Origin: Heterocephalus glaber
Lineage: Eukaryota; Chordata; Mammalia; Rodentia; Bathyergidae
Assembly (NCBI RefSeq): GCF_000247695.1
Contig: NW_004624743.1
Coordinates: 5,702,136-5,766,135 of the forward strand
Reading direction: 5' to 3'
Length of the DNA: 64,000 nucleotides
The translations under genes and the position numbers were made by a program. The notes under the pieces are model-generated. The model did not search any database, had not been told where the DNA came from, and was given only the letters and a program-made list of their open reading frames with translations. This document shows positions 23,581 through 33,743 of this stretch, piece after piece (the first letter of the stretch is position 1; each line of letters begins with the position of its first letter).

Positions 23581-24304
23581 TAAAATAGTAGACAATAGTG
23601 GCAAATGTTGAGATAAACCTTTTTGCTAAAGAGAACCAAGCAGTGTGAGAGAGCACTGAAAAATCCACACATACTTAGGTAAAGGCTGACTGTTTCATGG
23701 CTCTTTAAAAAATGTTTCACACTTGATTTTAAAGCAGTCTAATCAATCTCTTTGATTTCCATAACCAGCATAACATTTAAGCACAGAACTGCTTGTGAAC
23801 CTTGCTAATCCATCACCAAATCAATGTAGAAGCCAAGTTCCAAGAGTAACGCAGAAGAGACAGCCTTTCACTGGGCAAGAGGGCATGGGACTTACTCCAG
23901 GAAACATGCTTCTAGCTCCCCTTGCCCGTGTCAGCACCCTGACCTCTGCCACCAGCGCACAACCCACTTCCCTCATCAGCCTGCCCGGCACTGATCAGGG
24001 TAACCCACACGGATTCGTTCCTAACACCCCAAATAAGTCCTCCGTATACAGTGAGAGGACGCACATCATAGGGATCCTTTTCTTAACTACTAAAATCAGT
24101 CACATTTTTAGCATAGCATTATGAGTTAACAGTGCTTAAACATCAGAAAACTTGCAAAATCTTTGATTTATATTTCTGAATATAAAGATTATTGACTTGA
24201 TATTTTTTAAAAATGTTTTTGTGGTTTATAACATAAACCATTGTTTCTTTTTCTGTAATAGAATATGTCAAATGAAAATAAAAAGTTATGAAAACTATAA
24301 ATAT
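23581..24304. other. Unassigned segment with CpG-richer core
   Basis: At 23795-24080 the sequence is C-rich and holds about ten CpGs over 285 bp, unusual for this window. A 109-codon plus frame spans it (rich in Ser, Thr, Pro, Leu), but I recognise no domain and no splice context. It could be an LTR relic, an exon of an unknown transcript, or unmethylated regulatory DNA. Confidence 0.35.
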
Positions 24305-24437
24305 TAGCTGGGTGTGGTGGTACAAGCCAGTAATTCCAGCACTCTGGAAGGCTGAGGCAGGAGGATTGTAAGTTCAAGCCAAGTCTAGAAAATTTAGGAA
24401 AGACCCTGACTCAAAAGAAAAAAAAAAAAAAAAAAAG
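24305..24437 (+). mobile_element. B1-type SINE (7SL-derived)
   Basis: Sense 7SL-derived monomer: 'tagctgggtgtggtggtaca', 'cagcactctggaaggctgag', 'gcaggaggattgtaagttca', then a degenerate right part and a poly(A) tail at 24418-24437. Rodent-type monomer rather than a primate dimeric Alu. Confidence 0.9.
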
Positions 24438-25835
24438 ACAGACTTCAGATATAGTCTGGGGCCTTGGCCCTGAATTCAATCCTCCTTACCACACAAAAAC
24501 ACAAACACTATTATCAAGGTGGTCTGAACTATCAGATTAATAATTTCTCATCTCCCTTCCTAGAGTTACAATTTTTCTATTCCAGAGAGTATAATTTCTT
24601 TCTGTTATATATAATATATATTTTGAATGATATTCATAAACACAAAAGTTGAGTGACTACATTTAAAAAAGTAGATAGGTCAAAATTATCCAAAAACATA
24701 TTAATTTAAAATTTTTAAAAATTATGAAATAAAAAAAACACCAAAACAAGACATGCCAAAATTATCTTATTTTATAACCAAAAAGTGCTTATGTGATGTG
24801 CTTATATTTAATACAATACTTAGTCATTTATTCATTCAAAACAGATTGTTTCGTTCAGATTTTTATATAGAATTCCCAGGTAGTGGTGTGAAGAGCATTA
24901 CATGTTCAAGCCAGATTCGCATTTCCAGCATCTTGCGCTGCTAGTGACTTGGGTGTAGCTTTCCTGATGGTGGTATAGATTCATTGATAAAACCACAGTA
25001 TTTTGAAGTTACAAAACCGTAATTTGGCCAGTAATACATTATTCATTCTGGTGATAAAATAATAACTACTTTAAGCATTCTGAGCATAACTGTCAATGTG
25101 TATGGATGCATATAGGAAAAGACCTTAAGTAGTTGGAAGGTGAATCTGTTCCAGAAACATGGTTGACCTTCAGCAAATGGAAACAGATGGACACAAGGCC
25201 AAAAGAGCAGCCCAGCAGGCTGTGCCATGCTATTCACTAAGTCTTGTTCAAAATTTAATCAGTGTGAGGTTCCCATGCACATACACACAGAACTGAACTC
25301 AAAAATCTTACTACATCTGTGGTATTTCAGTGGCAGATTCCCAAATGGGGGTGATCCTAAGATGTAGGATATGTTTGATTAGGAATCATTTTCATGGAGT
25401 TTTTATACCAGTAGAGTAGTAGCCCCAGTTTTTATCCCAGAGAAGGAAAATATTCACCAACCCCAGCAGGAATCTGATACCATATGTTGTGCTAACCAAC
25501 GTGTATACCATGTTTTTCTGGTATGTACATACCCCTGATAAAGTTTCTTTTATAAAATAGGCACAATAAGAGATGAATAACCAATAAATAAACTGTAACA
25601 ATAACAAATACACAGCTAACAACTAATAAATGAAACAAAAAATTATAAAAAGACATTTAATAATATTTATGTTGTCTCTGAAAATATCTTATTATACTTT
25701 TACTTTTTCATTCAAAGGAAGTACTTTATGGCCTTTCTTCATCATAGCTGACTTTTTCACATCACCTTCTTATCCTTTGGGGACCATATTTAGTTACAAT
25801 AATGTTTACTTGAACACAAGTGCTACTATATTTCT
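24438..25835. other. AT-rich single-copy DNA, no gene seen
   Basis: No gene or transposon recognised. The minus frame at 25043-25237 and plus frame at 25630-25848 are AT-rich noise. Confidence 0.45.
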
Positions 25836-26095
25836 ACAGTCAATCTGATAACCAAGGCGGCTACTTAGTGACTAACAGGGTGGGTAGCATACAAAGCACG
25901 GAAGCAGTGCAAGAAGGAATGATGTATTTCCATGGAGGAGTGAAGGAAAACAGTGAGATTTGTCATCTACTCAAAACAGCATACAATTTCAAACGTACAA
26001 GATATTTATTTTTATAATGTAATACTGTCATATCCTAGTAGAGTGTGGGTAATTGAAACAGTGGAATGTGAACCTGTAGATAATGGTTTGAGGAT
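25836..26095 (-). mobile_element. Tigger-type DNA transposon fossil (TcMar)
   Basis: Aligns by eye to a non-autonomous Tigger/pogo-type element in antisense: 'ctgataaccaaggcggctac', 'ttagtgactaacagggtggg', 'tagcatacaaagcacgg', 'gagatttgtcatctactca', then 'gtgtgggtaattgaaacag' and 'ggaatgtgaacctgtagata'. Most positions that are CpG in the family are now TpG or CpA, as expected of an old methylated insertion. Outer inverted termini are worn and the element encodes nothing. Confidence 0.65.
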
Positions 26096-26334
26096 AAGGA
26101 AGTGAGGGAGGAATTACTGCATTGTGTTAGCAGGTTGAGTTCAAATGGGTTTAGAGATAGATCCACAGGACTCACAAAGCTGCTGTAGTAGAAAGTTGCC
26201 ATCTTATAGCTCTAGGGTCACTTGTCAAAAGAAAACATCCCTCCAAAAGCTAAGGTGGTGGATTGTGTACTAGACTGTCCACATTCATGTCTGAAGGGGC
26301 TCAGGTTGATTTGCTGGATCTTTGAGGAAAGGAT

Positions 26335-26850
26335 GTGTGTAGTGTGTTGTTTATTCATTCATCTGTTGATGAATATTTGGGTTGTTTCCATCTTTGGACT
26401 ATTGTGAAAAATGCTGCTATAAATAGTGGTTACTAATATCCATTTAAACTTCTCTTTTTATTTTATACATAAACCCATGAATATCACAGCTGGTCCTGTG
26501 ACAATTTTATGTTTAAACTTTTGAGGAGTACTCAGATTTTTTTTATAGCAGTTGAACTATTGCATATAGTTAGCAATGGTTGAAGACTCCTTTCCATATC
26601 TTTTCAAATACTTTTTCCCTCTTTTGTTATTATATACTTTCTTTTTAGGAAGAGTGAAAGGATATCTCCTTATGATTTTGATTTGCATTTACTAAATGAC
26701 CAAAGACGTTGAGTAGCTTATGATTTTGTTGATTATATGTATGTCTTCTTCAGAGAGATATCTATTAAAATTCCTCAATCATTTTTAAAAATTGTGATGT
26801 TTGTATTTATGTAGTATAACTGGAAGAGTTCTTTGTTCTGTTTATTGGGT
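26335..26850 (-). mobile_element. L1 ORF2 fragment, antisense
   Basis: 'attcatctgttgatgaatat', 'ttgggttgtttccatctttg', 'gctgctataaatagtggt', 'cttttgaggagtactcag', 'ttttgatttgcatttac' and 'agttctttgttctg' are the antisense of the distal ORF2 reverse-transcriptase region, in family order. Many indels; no open frame. Confidence 0.82.
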
Positions 26851-27897
26851 CAGTTTTACTATTTTAATAAGTATTTCATATTGAACTGATAACATTAATT
26901 AAAAACTAGTGATTTTCATTTTAGAGATTCAATACTATGTATTGCATTTCATACACCTATTATTTTATTATGTATATATTACTAATAATCTACTAAATGT
27001 TTTGTTACATAATTGACATAATTTGTATCAAAATTAAAGTGAATGTTATTAATTATGCGAGGAATTGGAATAGTTGAGTAATAATAGTGTTTTGGAAGTG
27101 CATACCAGTACACTTATATTGATAAGGAAGAACAGCTCCTATATTTCAGATTTATTTAATTTTCATTTACTTAATTGCCTTTTTCACTACAGTAATATAT
27201 AACATGGTTATATATTACTGTATATATATATTACAGTAAATATAGCATGGTTAAGGGGCAAGCCTTTCTGGGTATTAGAATTCCTTATGAATGTAATGTC
27301 CTAAAATGAGAACTATTAAAAATGTAGATCTCTTACACCATGAATATAAAAAAACTTCACAAACAGAGTTAAAATTAAGAAGTGAATATAGAGAAAATTA
27401 CACTTCTGAAATACTGTTGGAAATTTCAAGTGAGTGAATAATCACTGGTTAATTTTTCATCAGAGCTATTATTAGAGAGATTACATGATTGTCTATGCCT
27501 GGACATTAAGTGATCCTATCAGAATAACATTTAACACTCTTTTATTAAGGGATAGTACAGAGAAAATTGTACTTACAACTTGTGCAAAAAATTGGATATA
27601 TAAAGCATGTTGTTGAGGAATCACATATGTTAGCAAGAGAAAAGTAAATATCCATGTTGTATCAAAATTTAAGGAATAAAGATTCTCAGTTGTTTCTTTG
27701 GTGAAAAAATTCAGGAAACATGGAGTTTTGTAGGCTTTAGATTCAGAGCTACGGTGAAGATTTAATGAAACTTGAGACTAGACACAGCCATGTGGGGGCA
27801 ACGAACATTTGCTCTAAATATTATTCCAGAGGGAGGACACCACACTGCTACTTAATTAAAAAAAAAAAAATCACCCTGTACAATTCAGAGTTTTGGC
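26851..27897. other. AT-rich single-copy DNA with a strong palindrome
   Basis: No gene or transposon recognised apart from the palindrome at 27188-27222 and an A-run near 27855. Confidence 0.45.
27188..27222. repeat. Perfect palindrome: 16-bp stem, 3-nt loop
   Basis: The left arm 'tacagtaatatataac' (27188-27203) and right arm 'gttatatattactgta' (27207-27222) are perfectly complementary around 'atg'. A partial copy of the arm ('attacagtaaatatagcatgg') follows from about 27230, giving a nested palindromic AT-rich cluster. Confidence 0.9.
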
Positions 27898-27991
27898 TTT
27901 TTTTTTTTTTTCATTTTTAGTAGTATTGATCCTAGGACCTTGAGCACTTCTGCCGCTAGTCAAGCACTGAATCACAGAGCTGCTTCCCAGC
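27898..27991 (-). mobile_element. Degenerate tRNA-derived SINE abutting RPL21 pseudogene
   Basis: On the minus strand: 'gctgggaagcagctctgtga', 'ttcagtgcttgactagc', 'caaggtcctaggatcaatac' and then an A-rich tail. This is the layout of an ID-like tRNA-derived SINE with decayed A and B boxes. It begins immediately after the stop codon of the RPL21 pseudogene, on the same strand, and provides the only poly(A) tail seen there. Confidence 0.65.
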
Positions 27992-28500
27992 TTACACTGC
28001 GAATTCATAGGAAAAGCTCCCAGGGCCTCAGGCACCTACCTTCCTACTGGTTCTTACCATGTGTTTCTCTGGGCGGGGCAGGTTGGGCTTCAGCTGAACC
28101 CAGTGGCTTTCTCTTTGGCTTCTTTGTTTTTCTGGTCATTTTTCTTCAAGCATTTGAGGAAGATTTCTGAGCTCCTACAGTACTAAATGTATTCAGTACT
28201 CAATACTTAATTCTCTTGGCAAGAATCTTGCCCTAAATTTTCTTGTTTGTTACAATGCCAAATGCATGCTGGGTACCACTGTAGACTCTCCGGATTTCAC
28301 CATGGTGACATTTGTGAGGCACCCCTTTTGAACAGTAGCCATTCCCTTGATGTCCACCCCATCTCCCATTTTGTAGATTCACATATTGCCAGCAAGTGGC
28401 CAAAGTGACAGCTCCATGTTTTCTGAAAGACCCAGAGAGCACACATGCACAGGGTCCTCTCCTCTTTCCCTTCGTGTTCATTATTTTAGTGAATCAGTGG
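27992..28500 (-). pseudogene. RPL21: Processed pseudogene of ribosomal protein L21
   Basis: An intronless, decayed copy of RPL21, a 60S ribosomal subunit protein of about 160 residues. The minus frame from 28481 reads 'NTKGKRRG', 'FRKHG', 'VPHKCHHGE', 'TQHAFGIV'. An in-frame stop (28235-28233) interrupts it at about codon 83. Further on the frame reads 'GKILAKRI', and after shifts 'WVQLK' and 'YEF' just before the terminal TAA at 27994-27992. The normal initiator is replaced by ATA (28484-28482); ATG now occupies codon 2. A few 5' UTR bases seem kept up to about 28500. It has lost introns and acquired stops and frameshifts, so it is not translated as L21. The usual RPL21 3' UTR is absent and a SINE follows directly. 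Confidence 0.92.
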
Positions 28501-28614
28501 GATATAAGTTTTCACCCAATAAATTATTGCAATGCTATTCACTTTCAAATACAAGTTATTTGAACATCATATAGTTTTTAAAGTTATACTTTTAAGTGTA
28601 ATGGAAAGTCAAGG

Positions 28615-29030
28615 AAGTTTCCAGTAGCTTCTGCGGGTGAACAGACTGTGTGGGGGGTTGGTGACTTTAAGTCAAAGGCGAAAGGCAAAGGGCTTCAGTG
28701 TGTCTGCCCTTTGAACACAGTCTTTCTTTCCACACTGTCCTTGTGTTTTTGCTTTGCCAGATATAGTCTCCTGATAAGTGCACTCCCTTATTCCCAGAGA
28801 TTCACATTGCTGACCTTGTAGTCCTTTGCTTTGATAGGGCTACCAGTGACAATTGCAGATTAACACTGGCTAAAATCTCCTTGTTTTTGACTAAGGTCCT
28901 AAGGTTAGAAAAATGTAATTAGCATAGAGAGAACATGACAGCAATTAATCCCTTTCTGGCTGATGACAACGATAAAATAGCCCCTGTTGTATCCAATATT
29001 AAAAAGGCAAATTTACTTGCCCTCATTTAC
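28615..29030. promoter_or_regulatory. Candidate conserved non-coding element
   Basis: High-complexity single-copy sequence between the RPL21 pseudogene and AT-rich DNA. The core 28905-29000 contains 'gtaattagcatagag' and 'gcaattaatccctttctggc', joining homeodomain-type TAAT cores with a TAATCC site. No coding potential seen. Proposed only from complexity and motif content. Confidence 0.25.
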
Positions 29031-29626
29031 TTATAGATAAGCATTTTTTCATAAGTTCAGGTGTTATTGGTAAATTTTATTTAGCATTTTTGAAAACCTA
29101 TAACCATGTCAACATTATTTTTACAAGAATTCTTTGCACAAACTAAAACACTTATTTATAATGAATGATGCTCTATAAAATAAACTTCCTATATATTTGG
29201 ATATTTGTGATAAATATATTTTGTTGATACATTGCACATCTCAAATTTGATCATTTCAAACACTTCTAAAGAAGATCAAATCAACCAGGTAAAGCCAATA
29301 GTGTGTTCAATTTAGACTTAATCATTTCACCTACATTTTTAAATGTACAAATGTTTATACTGTGTTAACTTCAGTTTCTTAAATTACACTCAGGTCTACT
29401 CAATACAGTTTGAACATACACTTGGTAAACTCCATTAATTCCTGAATGCTTTTTTTTCTTGGAAAATCAGAGTATCTACAGCTACAAAGACTGACATATT
29501 CCAAATTCATGGAATCTACATATGCAATCCTATCAAACTCAGTACTCACCAACATGAAAAAATTAAAATTTAGTAAAAGTGTTGGAGCAAGAAGGAAGCA
29601 GCAGAAAGGTAATGTCCTGCAATTAT

Positions 29627-29670
29627 CTTCGCCTTGGCTAGATGTGGATATCCATGGTACCATGGCGAAG
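29627..29670. repeat. Nested palindromes
   Basis: Outer arms 'cttcgccttgg' (29627-29637) and 'ccatggcgaag' (29660-29670) pair with one mismatch. An inner 14-bp perfect palindrome 'ccatggtaccatgg' spans 29652-29665 and overlaps the right arm, so two alternative folds compete. Confidence 0.8.
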
Positions 29671-30234
29671 ACAGTTTTATTGCATATATATGACTTGTTA
29701 TCTGTTAGTATATTCATTAGTTCCAAGTTTCTTGTGCTTGTTACTCATTGAAGTTCGTTACCAGAGAAAGCCAATGAAATTTTTTTGAATGTCATAGTGT
29801 TTAAGAGCAAGAGTTCTCTAACACAATAGCCCTAGTGGATGGAAGAGCTCTGTTTTTCTATTACTATAGAACCGCCTGATTTGCATTGGTCCATATCTTC
29901 TATGATTGCTATATCACAAGTGAATTATGTCAATGTCATATCATTGTTTAGTTAGGCTCAGAAGAACTAAAGATCATAATTGGTTGAAAAATTTAACTTG
30001 CTTTGGAGCAAACTTTCATGTAAACCATAGAATAAAATCCCCAAAACTAAAAGTCAAAATTGTAATATCCTTATAGCCTACTGTATTTACAATTCATAGA
30101 CTCATTACTATGAATGAAAATGTGCCTCTGCAGAATTTATATGTTGTATATCTTCAATAAAATATTTGGAGATTGATCATTGTAGGTAATTCAGGGTCCA
30201 CAATGTCATGGGTTGGGGCTTTCAGAGCAGAAGT

Positions 30235-30240
<6 letters not shown>

Positions 30241-30272
<32 letters not shown>
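30241..30272. repeat. (GA)16 microsatellite
   Basis: Sixteen uninterrupted GA dinucleotides, the longest pure dinucleotide run in the window and likely length-polymorphic. Confidence 0.97.
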
Positions 30273-30275
<3 letters not shown>

Positions 30276-31929
30276 TGCTTACACTCTCCAACATGTGAGG
30301 TCAAGGGAGAAGGTAGCCATTTTCAATCCAGGAAGTGAACCCTCAACATTAACTGAATTGGCAGCCATCTTGAAACATTGATCTTGGACTTGAGTGTCTA
30401 GAGTTGTAAGAAAAAAATCTGTTTTCAAATCATCAAGTTTATAATGGTATTTTTAACTAGCAATCAAGTAGATGAATACACTAATCAATATTATTCCTTT
30501 TCCTTATATCGTAAAAGGAATAACCACTAAAAACTTAAATGAATATTGTCAAACGTAGCCCTGGTTATCATCTTTTGGTAGGAGAATGAAGTAGGAAAAA
30601 TAAGGGAATAAATATGTGAATATAGACATAATTGCTTTTGAGAGTTTCTCAATTCAGACAAATTAACTTGATTAATGTTAGAGAAAGTATTCATTCACTT
30701 TCAATTACAATCCTGAAGATTATTACTTCAATCATCTCTAATATGGATCAAGGTACTCTAATGAAAAGTTACTAGTGATTGATTTCATCAAAATTAATAC
30801 AAAATGAATAACCTAGTTTGAAATATGGCATGTGGAAATTGAGTTTATTAAAACAGGACTGATCAATGGTGATAAATTTATAATTGCATTTTTAGTTGGT
30901 GACTTGAAACATTATAGTTGATCATTATGCAAAATTAACCATCACATCTGTGGTTCATTTGTAGATCATGCTTGTTTGAGAGTGCCCTTGATTTGATCTT
31001 TAGTAAAAAGTCATTTTTCAACTTTATCATCTTTTGTTTTGCTCTCTGGAGAGCACGATAACCTTCAAAATAGGAAGTAATGTTTCTTTTACTTTAATTG
31101 AACAGGACTTTGCATTTTTCTCCTGTCATAATTTATTACTGGCAGAAATAGAAACCAAGGCAGCATGTAGAACCGTCTGATTAGAAACCTCTTGTGCTAA
31201 AGGACCCCATTCAACTGGGCCATTTTCTATCTTGCACATTATTTCAAGTCAAACATTTCAACTTAAATCAGAAATAAATATTTAAGTCACAGCAGATGTT
31301 AAATAATGTTTACTTTACATATAAGGAGATATTAAAGCTGACTGTATCTGTCATTCATGACTTTTGGTAGCATATTTCAAGAAAAGAACACTTCCGTATC
31401 CTGAAAACTGTTATGCCTTTTGTCTAGAGCAATGTTCTCTACTTCCCATTCTCCTGATGATATATATGACTTTTATCATCACAAACTAGTTTTGCCTAGC
31501 CCAGGATTATATAAATGGAATTATCACATATGAATTTTGCATCTAAATTATCTTTTGCATCTAAATTTTCTCAGCTAAAACAGTACTTTTGAAAGTTGTC
31601 ATTGTTGTCTATTCACTAGTAATTTATTTTTCCATTTTGATTGCTGAGTAGAATCTGATTGTATGACTACCCAAGCCTTTCTCTCGTGATGATATCTGAT
31701 TTCTTCTATTATGATATCATGAATAAAATATTTATATGCTTTCATAGAAATATATTTATTTTAATTATTTTCAAGCACATAAGAAGGGAATTACTGAGCC
31801 ATAGGATTAATGTACACTTTAAATACAAAAAATTCCAAGAATTTGTTCAAATTGTTCTTTCATTTACATTTCTGCCATTTACATGTGAGTAACCTGTCTG
31901 CTTCCCTTGATTCCCAGAACTCATATATC

Positions 31930-32035
31930 AATAGTTTTTTAATTTTTAATTTTTAAAATTCATTTTCATTTAATTTTTTGATTTTAATTTTAACCTTTCT
32001 TAGATTAAATTTTAATTTTAATTTTAATTTAACCA
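31930..32035. repeat. (ATTTT/AATTTT)n low-complexity tract
   Basis: Repeated 'ttttaattttaattttaat' units with interruptions, inside the antisense L1M. Confidence 0.85.
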
Positions 32036-32134
32036 TTTGTAGGTTACTAATGAATGTGTCATTGTGATTTGAGCTTGCAACTTACATGTCCACTTCCATG
32101 ATTAAAAATGCTGAAATTTTCATGTGATTATTTG

Positions 32135-32251
32135 AAATTCATATACTTACTTTATGAACTATATAAATTCATATACTTATATATGATATATATACATATA
32201 TATACTTATATATATTCATATATAAATTCATATACCTCACTTTATGAACTA
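32135..32251. repeat. Local duplication around a TA-rich core
   Basis: 'aaattcatatacttac' with 'tttatgaacta' (32135-32161) recurs as 'aaattcatatacctcac' with 'tttatgaacta' (32224-32251), about 90 bp apart. A TATA/CATA-rich core separates them, and a partial third copy of the unit starts near 32165. Confidence 0.8.
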
Positions 32252-32879
32252 AGCTTTTTACTTATTCATTTTATGTTCATGTTTTCAATGATGAGTTGAA
32301 GAATTTATAAAATCTGGAAAAGAGTTATTTCTTAGATTTGGGATTACAAGTATTTTATTCAAATCTATGAGAGGTATTTTCTAAGCAAAAGTCTAAAATT
32401 TTATATAACTTATTATTTATGCACTATTTTACTACTGTAAGAAAGTTTGCCTGAACCAAATTGTAAAAATATTCTCATAATATTTTGCTTGTTTTGTTTT
32501 ACATTCATGTCAGTGATCAATCTCATTTAACGTTTGTATAGTGTGTAGTAAGGCAAATTTCATTTCACTACTATATGCATGTAGTTATTCCAAAACCATT
32601 TCATTTCAATTTCTCATTGACGTGTTTAGTCATCAGACATCACATGATATACATGTAAGTCTGTTTTTAAGCCTCTACTCAGTTTTGATTTATTTTTGCA
32701 TTCTTTTACAAATATCACACTGTCTAGATTACTGAAGCTTTAGAATAATCGTGAGTTCTGGTAGACAATGCCTGAAACGCTGCTCTTTTTGTTCCAGTTT
32801 ATTTAAGTTGAATTGTTTCCTCTGCTTTCATAAGTAGTTATTGTAATCAGGTAAATTTCTTCTGAGGTTTGGATTATGA

Positions 32880-32923
32880 TTTCATTATATATATATATAT
32901 ATATGACATTATATATAATGAAA
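32880..32923. repeat. TA microsatellite within an inverted repeat
   Basis: A (TA)n run at 32886-32904 is enclosed by complementary arms 'tttcattatata' (32880-32891) and 'tatataatgaaa' (32912-32923). Confidence 0.8.
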
Positions 32924-33119
32924 GAAGAAATAATATGTCAATGTTGATTCATATTACAAATTTCATCCTACAATTTGTTTTAATGTTTTCAGAGAAAAAT
33001 TTCTACAGATTTTATATTTGTCCCTAAGTGTTTAATTATTTTCAGAGTTTGAAAAATTTTACAAATGATACTTTATTAGTTCTATAATTGCATTATTCAT
33101 GACAAGGACAGTATTTCAT

Positions 33120-33720
33120 CAAGAGTTCACCAGTAGTCCTGATATGGTAACTTCACTGGATGAAGAAAACCCTAGATGGCTATGACAGCCTGCTTCTGGA
33201 TATGTCTATGGTGTGTTTCCCCAGGTGCCTGGAATGACAGCAGAAAATGGGGAAGCACCCTGATTGTAATTGTAGTGTGCATGTCCAGGGGATGAGCAGC
33301 TCTGATGGATGAAAAGGAAAGAAGAGAAGTCAGCTGCATTTTTGGAAGCCCCAATTAATTTCAGGGCTGCGTCCTATGGTGCTGCTGTTCAATTTCTTCA
33401 GGCTTCTGATGAAGAATCACACTGATGGCTATTCGGGAGCTTCCAAGGCTTCCATAATGAACTGGTGCTGCATCCTTAAACCCTCTTGTTCCCAAGCATC
33501 CAGTTTCTCAAGCTGAGCAGCTACTGATTCCTCTGGGACTCTAACTTGCAGACAGGAATTGTGGAGGCTCCCTTTCTTGGCCTGTAAGTCTACATGGCAA
33601 ATCACCTTGCACCATTACACACACACAAAGAGTCACAGAAACAGACATATTCACATTTATATTTATTTATATTTAGTCCATTCGGTTCCTATAGAAATCT
33701 AGAGAGCCCTAACTAGTACA
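33120..33720 (+). mobile_element. ERVL-type 5' LTR (decayed)
   Basis: A 600-bp element that is more GC-rich than its flanks. Its right half ('gctgctgttcaatttcttc', 'gggagcttccaaggcttcca', 'gactctaacttgcagacagg', 'aattgtggaggctccctttc', 'ttatatttatttatattt') ends in 'agagccctaactagtaca' at 33720, the usual terminus of ERVL/MLT2-like LTRs. A primer-binding-site-like sequence follows within a few bases, which sets the plus orientation and marks it as the 5' LTR. The left edge is uncertain. No 3' LTR is seen downstream. Confidence 0.7.
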
Positions 33721-33725
33721 GAACT

Positions 33726-33743
33726 AGGTTCCAGGAGTAGTTC
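33726..33743 (+). other. Relic primer-binding site (tRNA-Leu type)
   Basis: 'aggttccaggagtagttc' lies five bases after the LTR end and resembles the complement of the tRNA-Leu 3' end used by ERVL elements, with several mismatches. It supports calling the flanking blocks LTR and internal region. Confidence 0.6.

Larger units (their letters stand above)
29031..31449. other. Mostly AT-rich single-copy DNA
   Basis: Frames of about 100 codons overlap on both strands at 29400-29751; neither resembles a protein I know. A palindrome lies at 29627-29670 and a (GA)n microsatellite at 30241-30272. No transposon recognised. Confidence 0.4.
31450..32850 (-). mobile_element. Decayed L1M ORF2, antisense, with simple-repeat interruptions
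   Basis: Pieces in antisense ORF2 order: 'ttatataaatggaattatca', 'tttgattgctgagtagaatc', 'agggaattactgagccatag', 'ttccaagaatttgttcaaat', 'catttacatttctgccattt', and after AT-rich interruptions 'ccaaaaccatttcatttcaa', 'atcacactgtctagattact' and 'gaagctttagaataat'. Low-complexity blocks at 31930-32035 (ATTTT-rich) and 32135-32251 interrupt it. An ancient L1 layer; no open frame. Confidence 0.7.

Noticed and set aside
28386..28574. 62-codon plus-strand frame
   Set aside because: Antisense shadow over the 5' end of the RPL21 pseudogene.
29400..29751. Overlapping ~100-codon frames on both strands
   Set aside because: Neither resembles a protein family I know; simultaneous openness on both strands is typical of stop-poor composition rather than coding.
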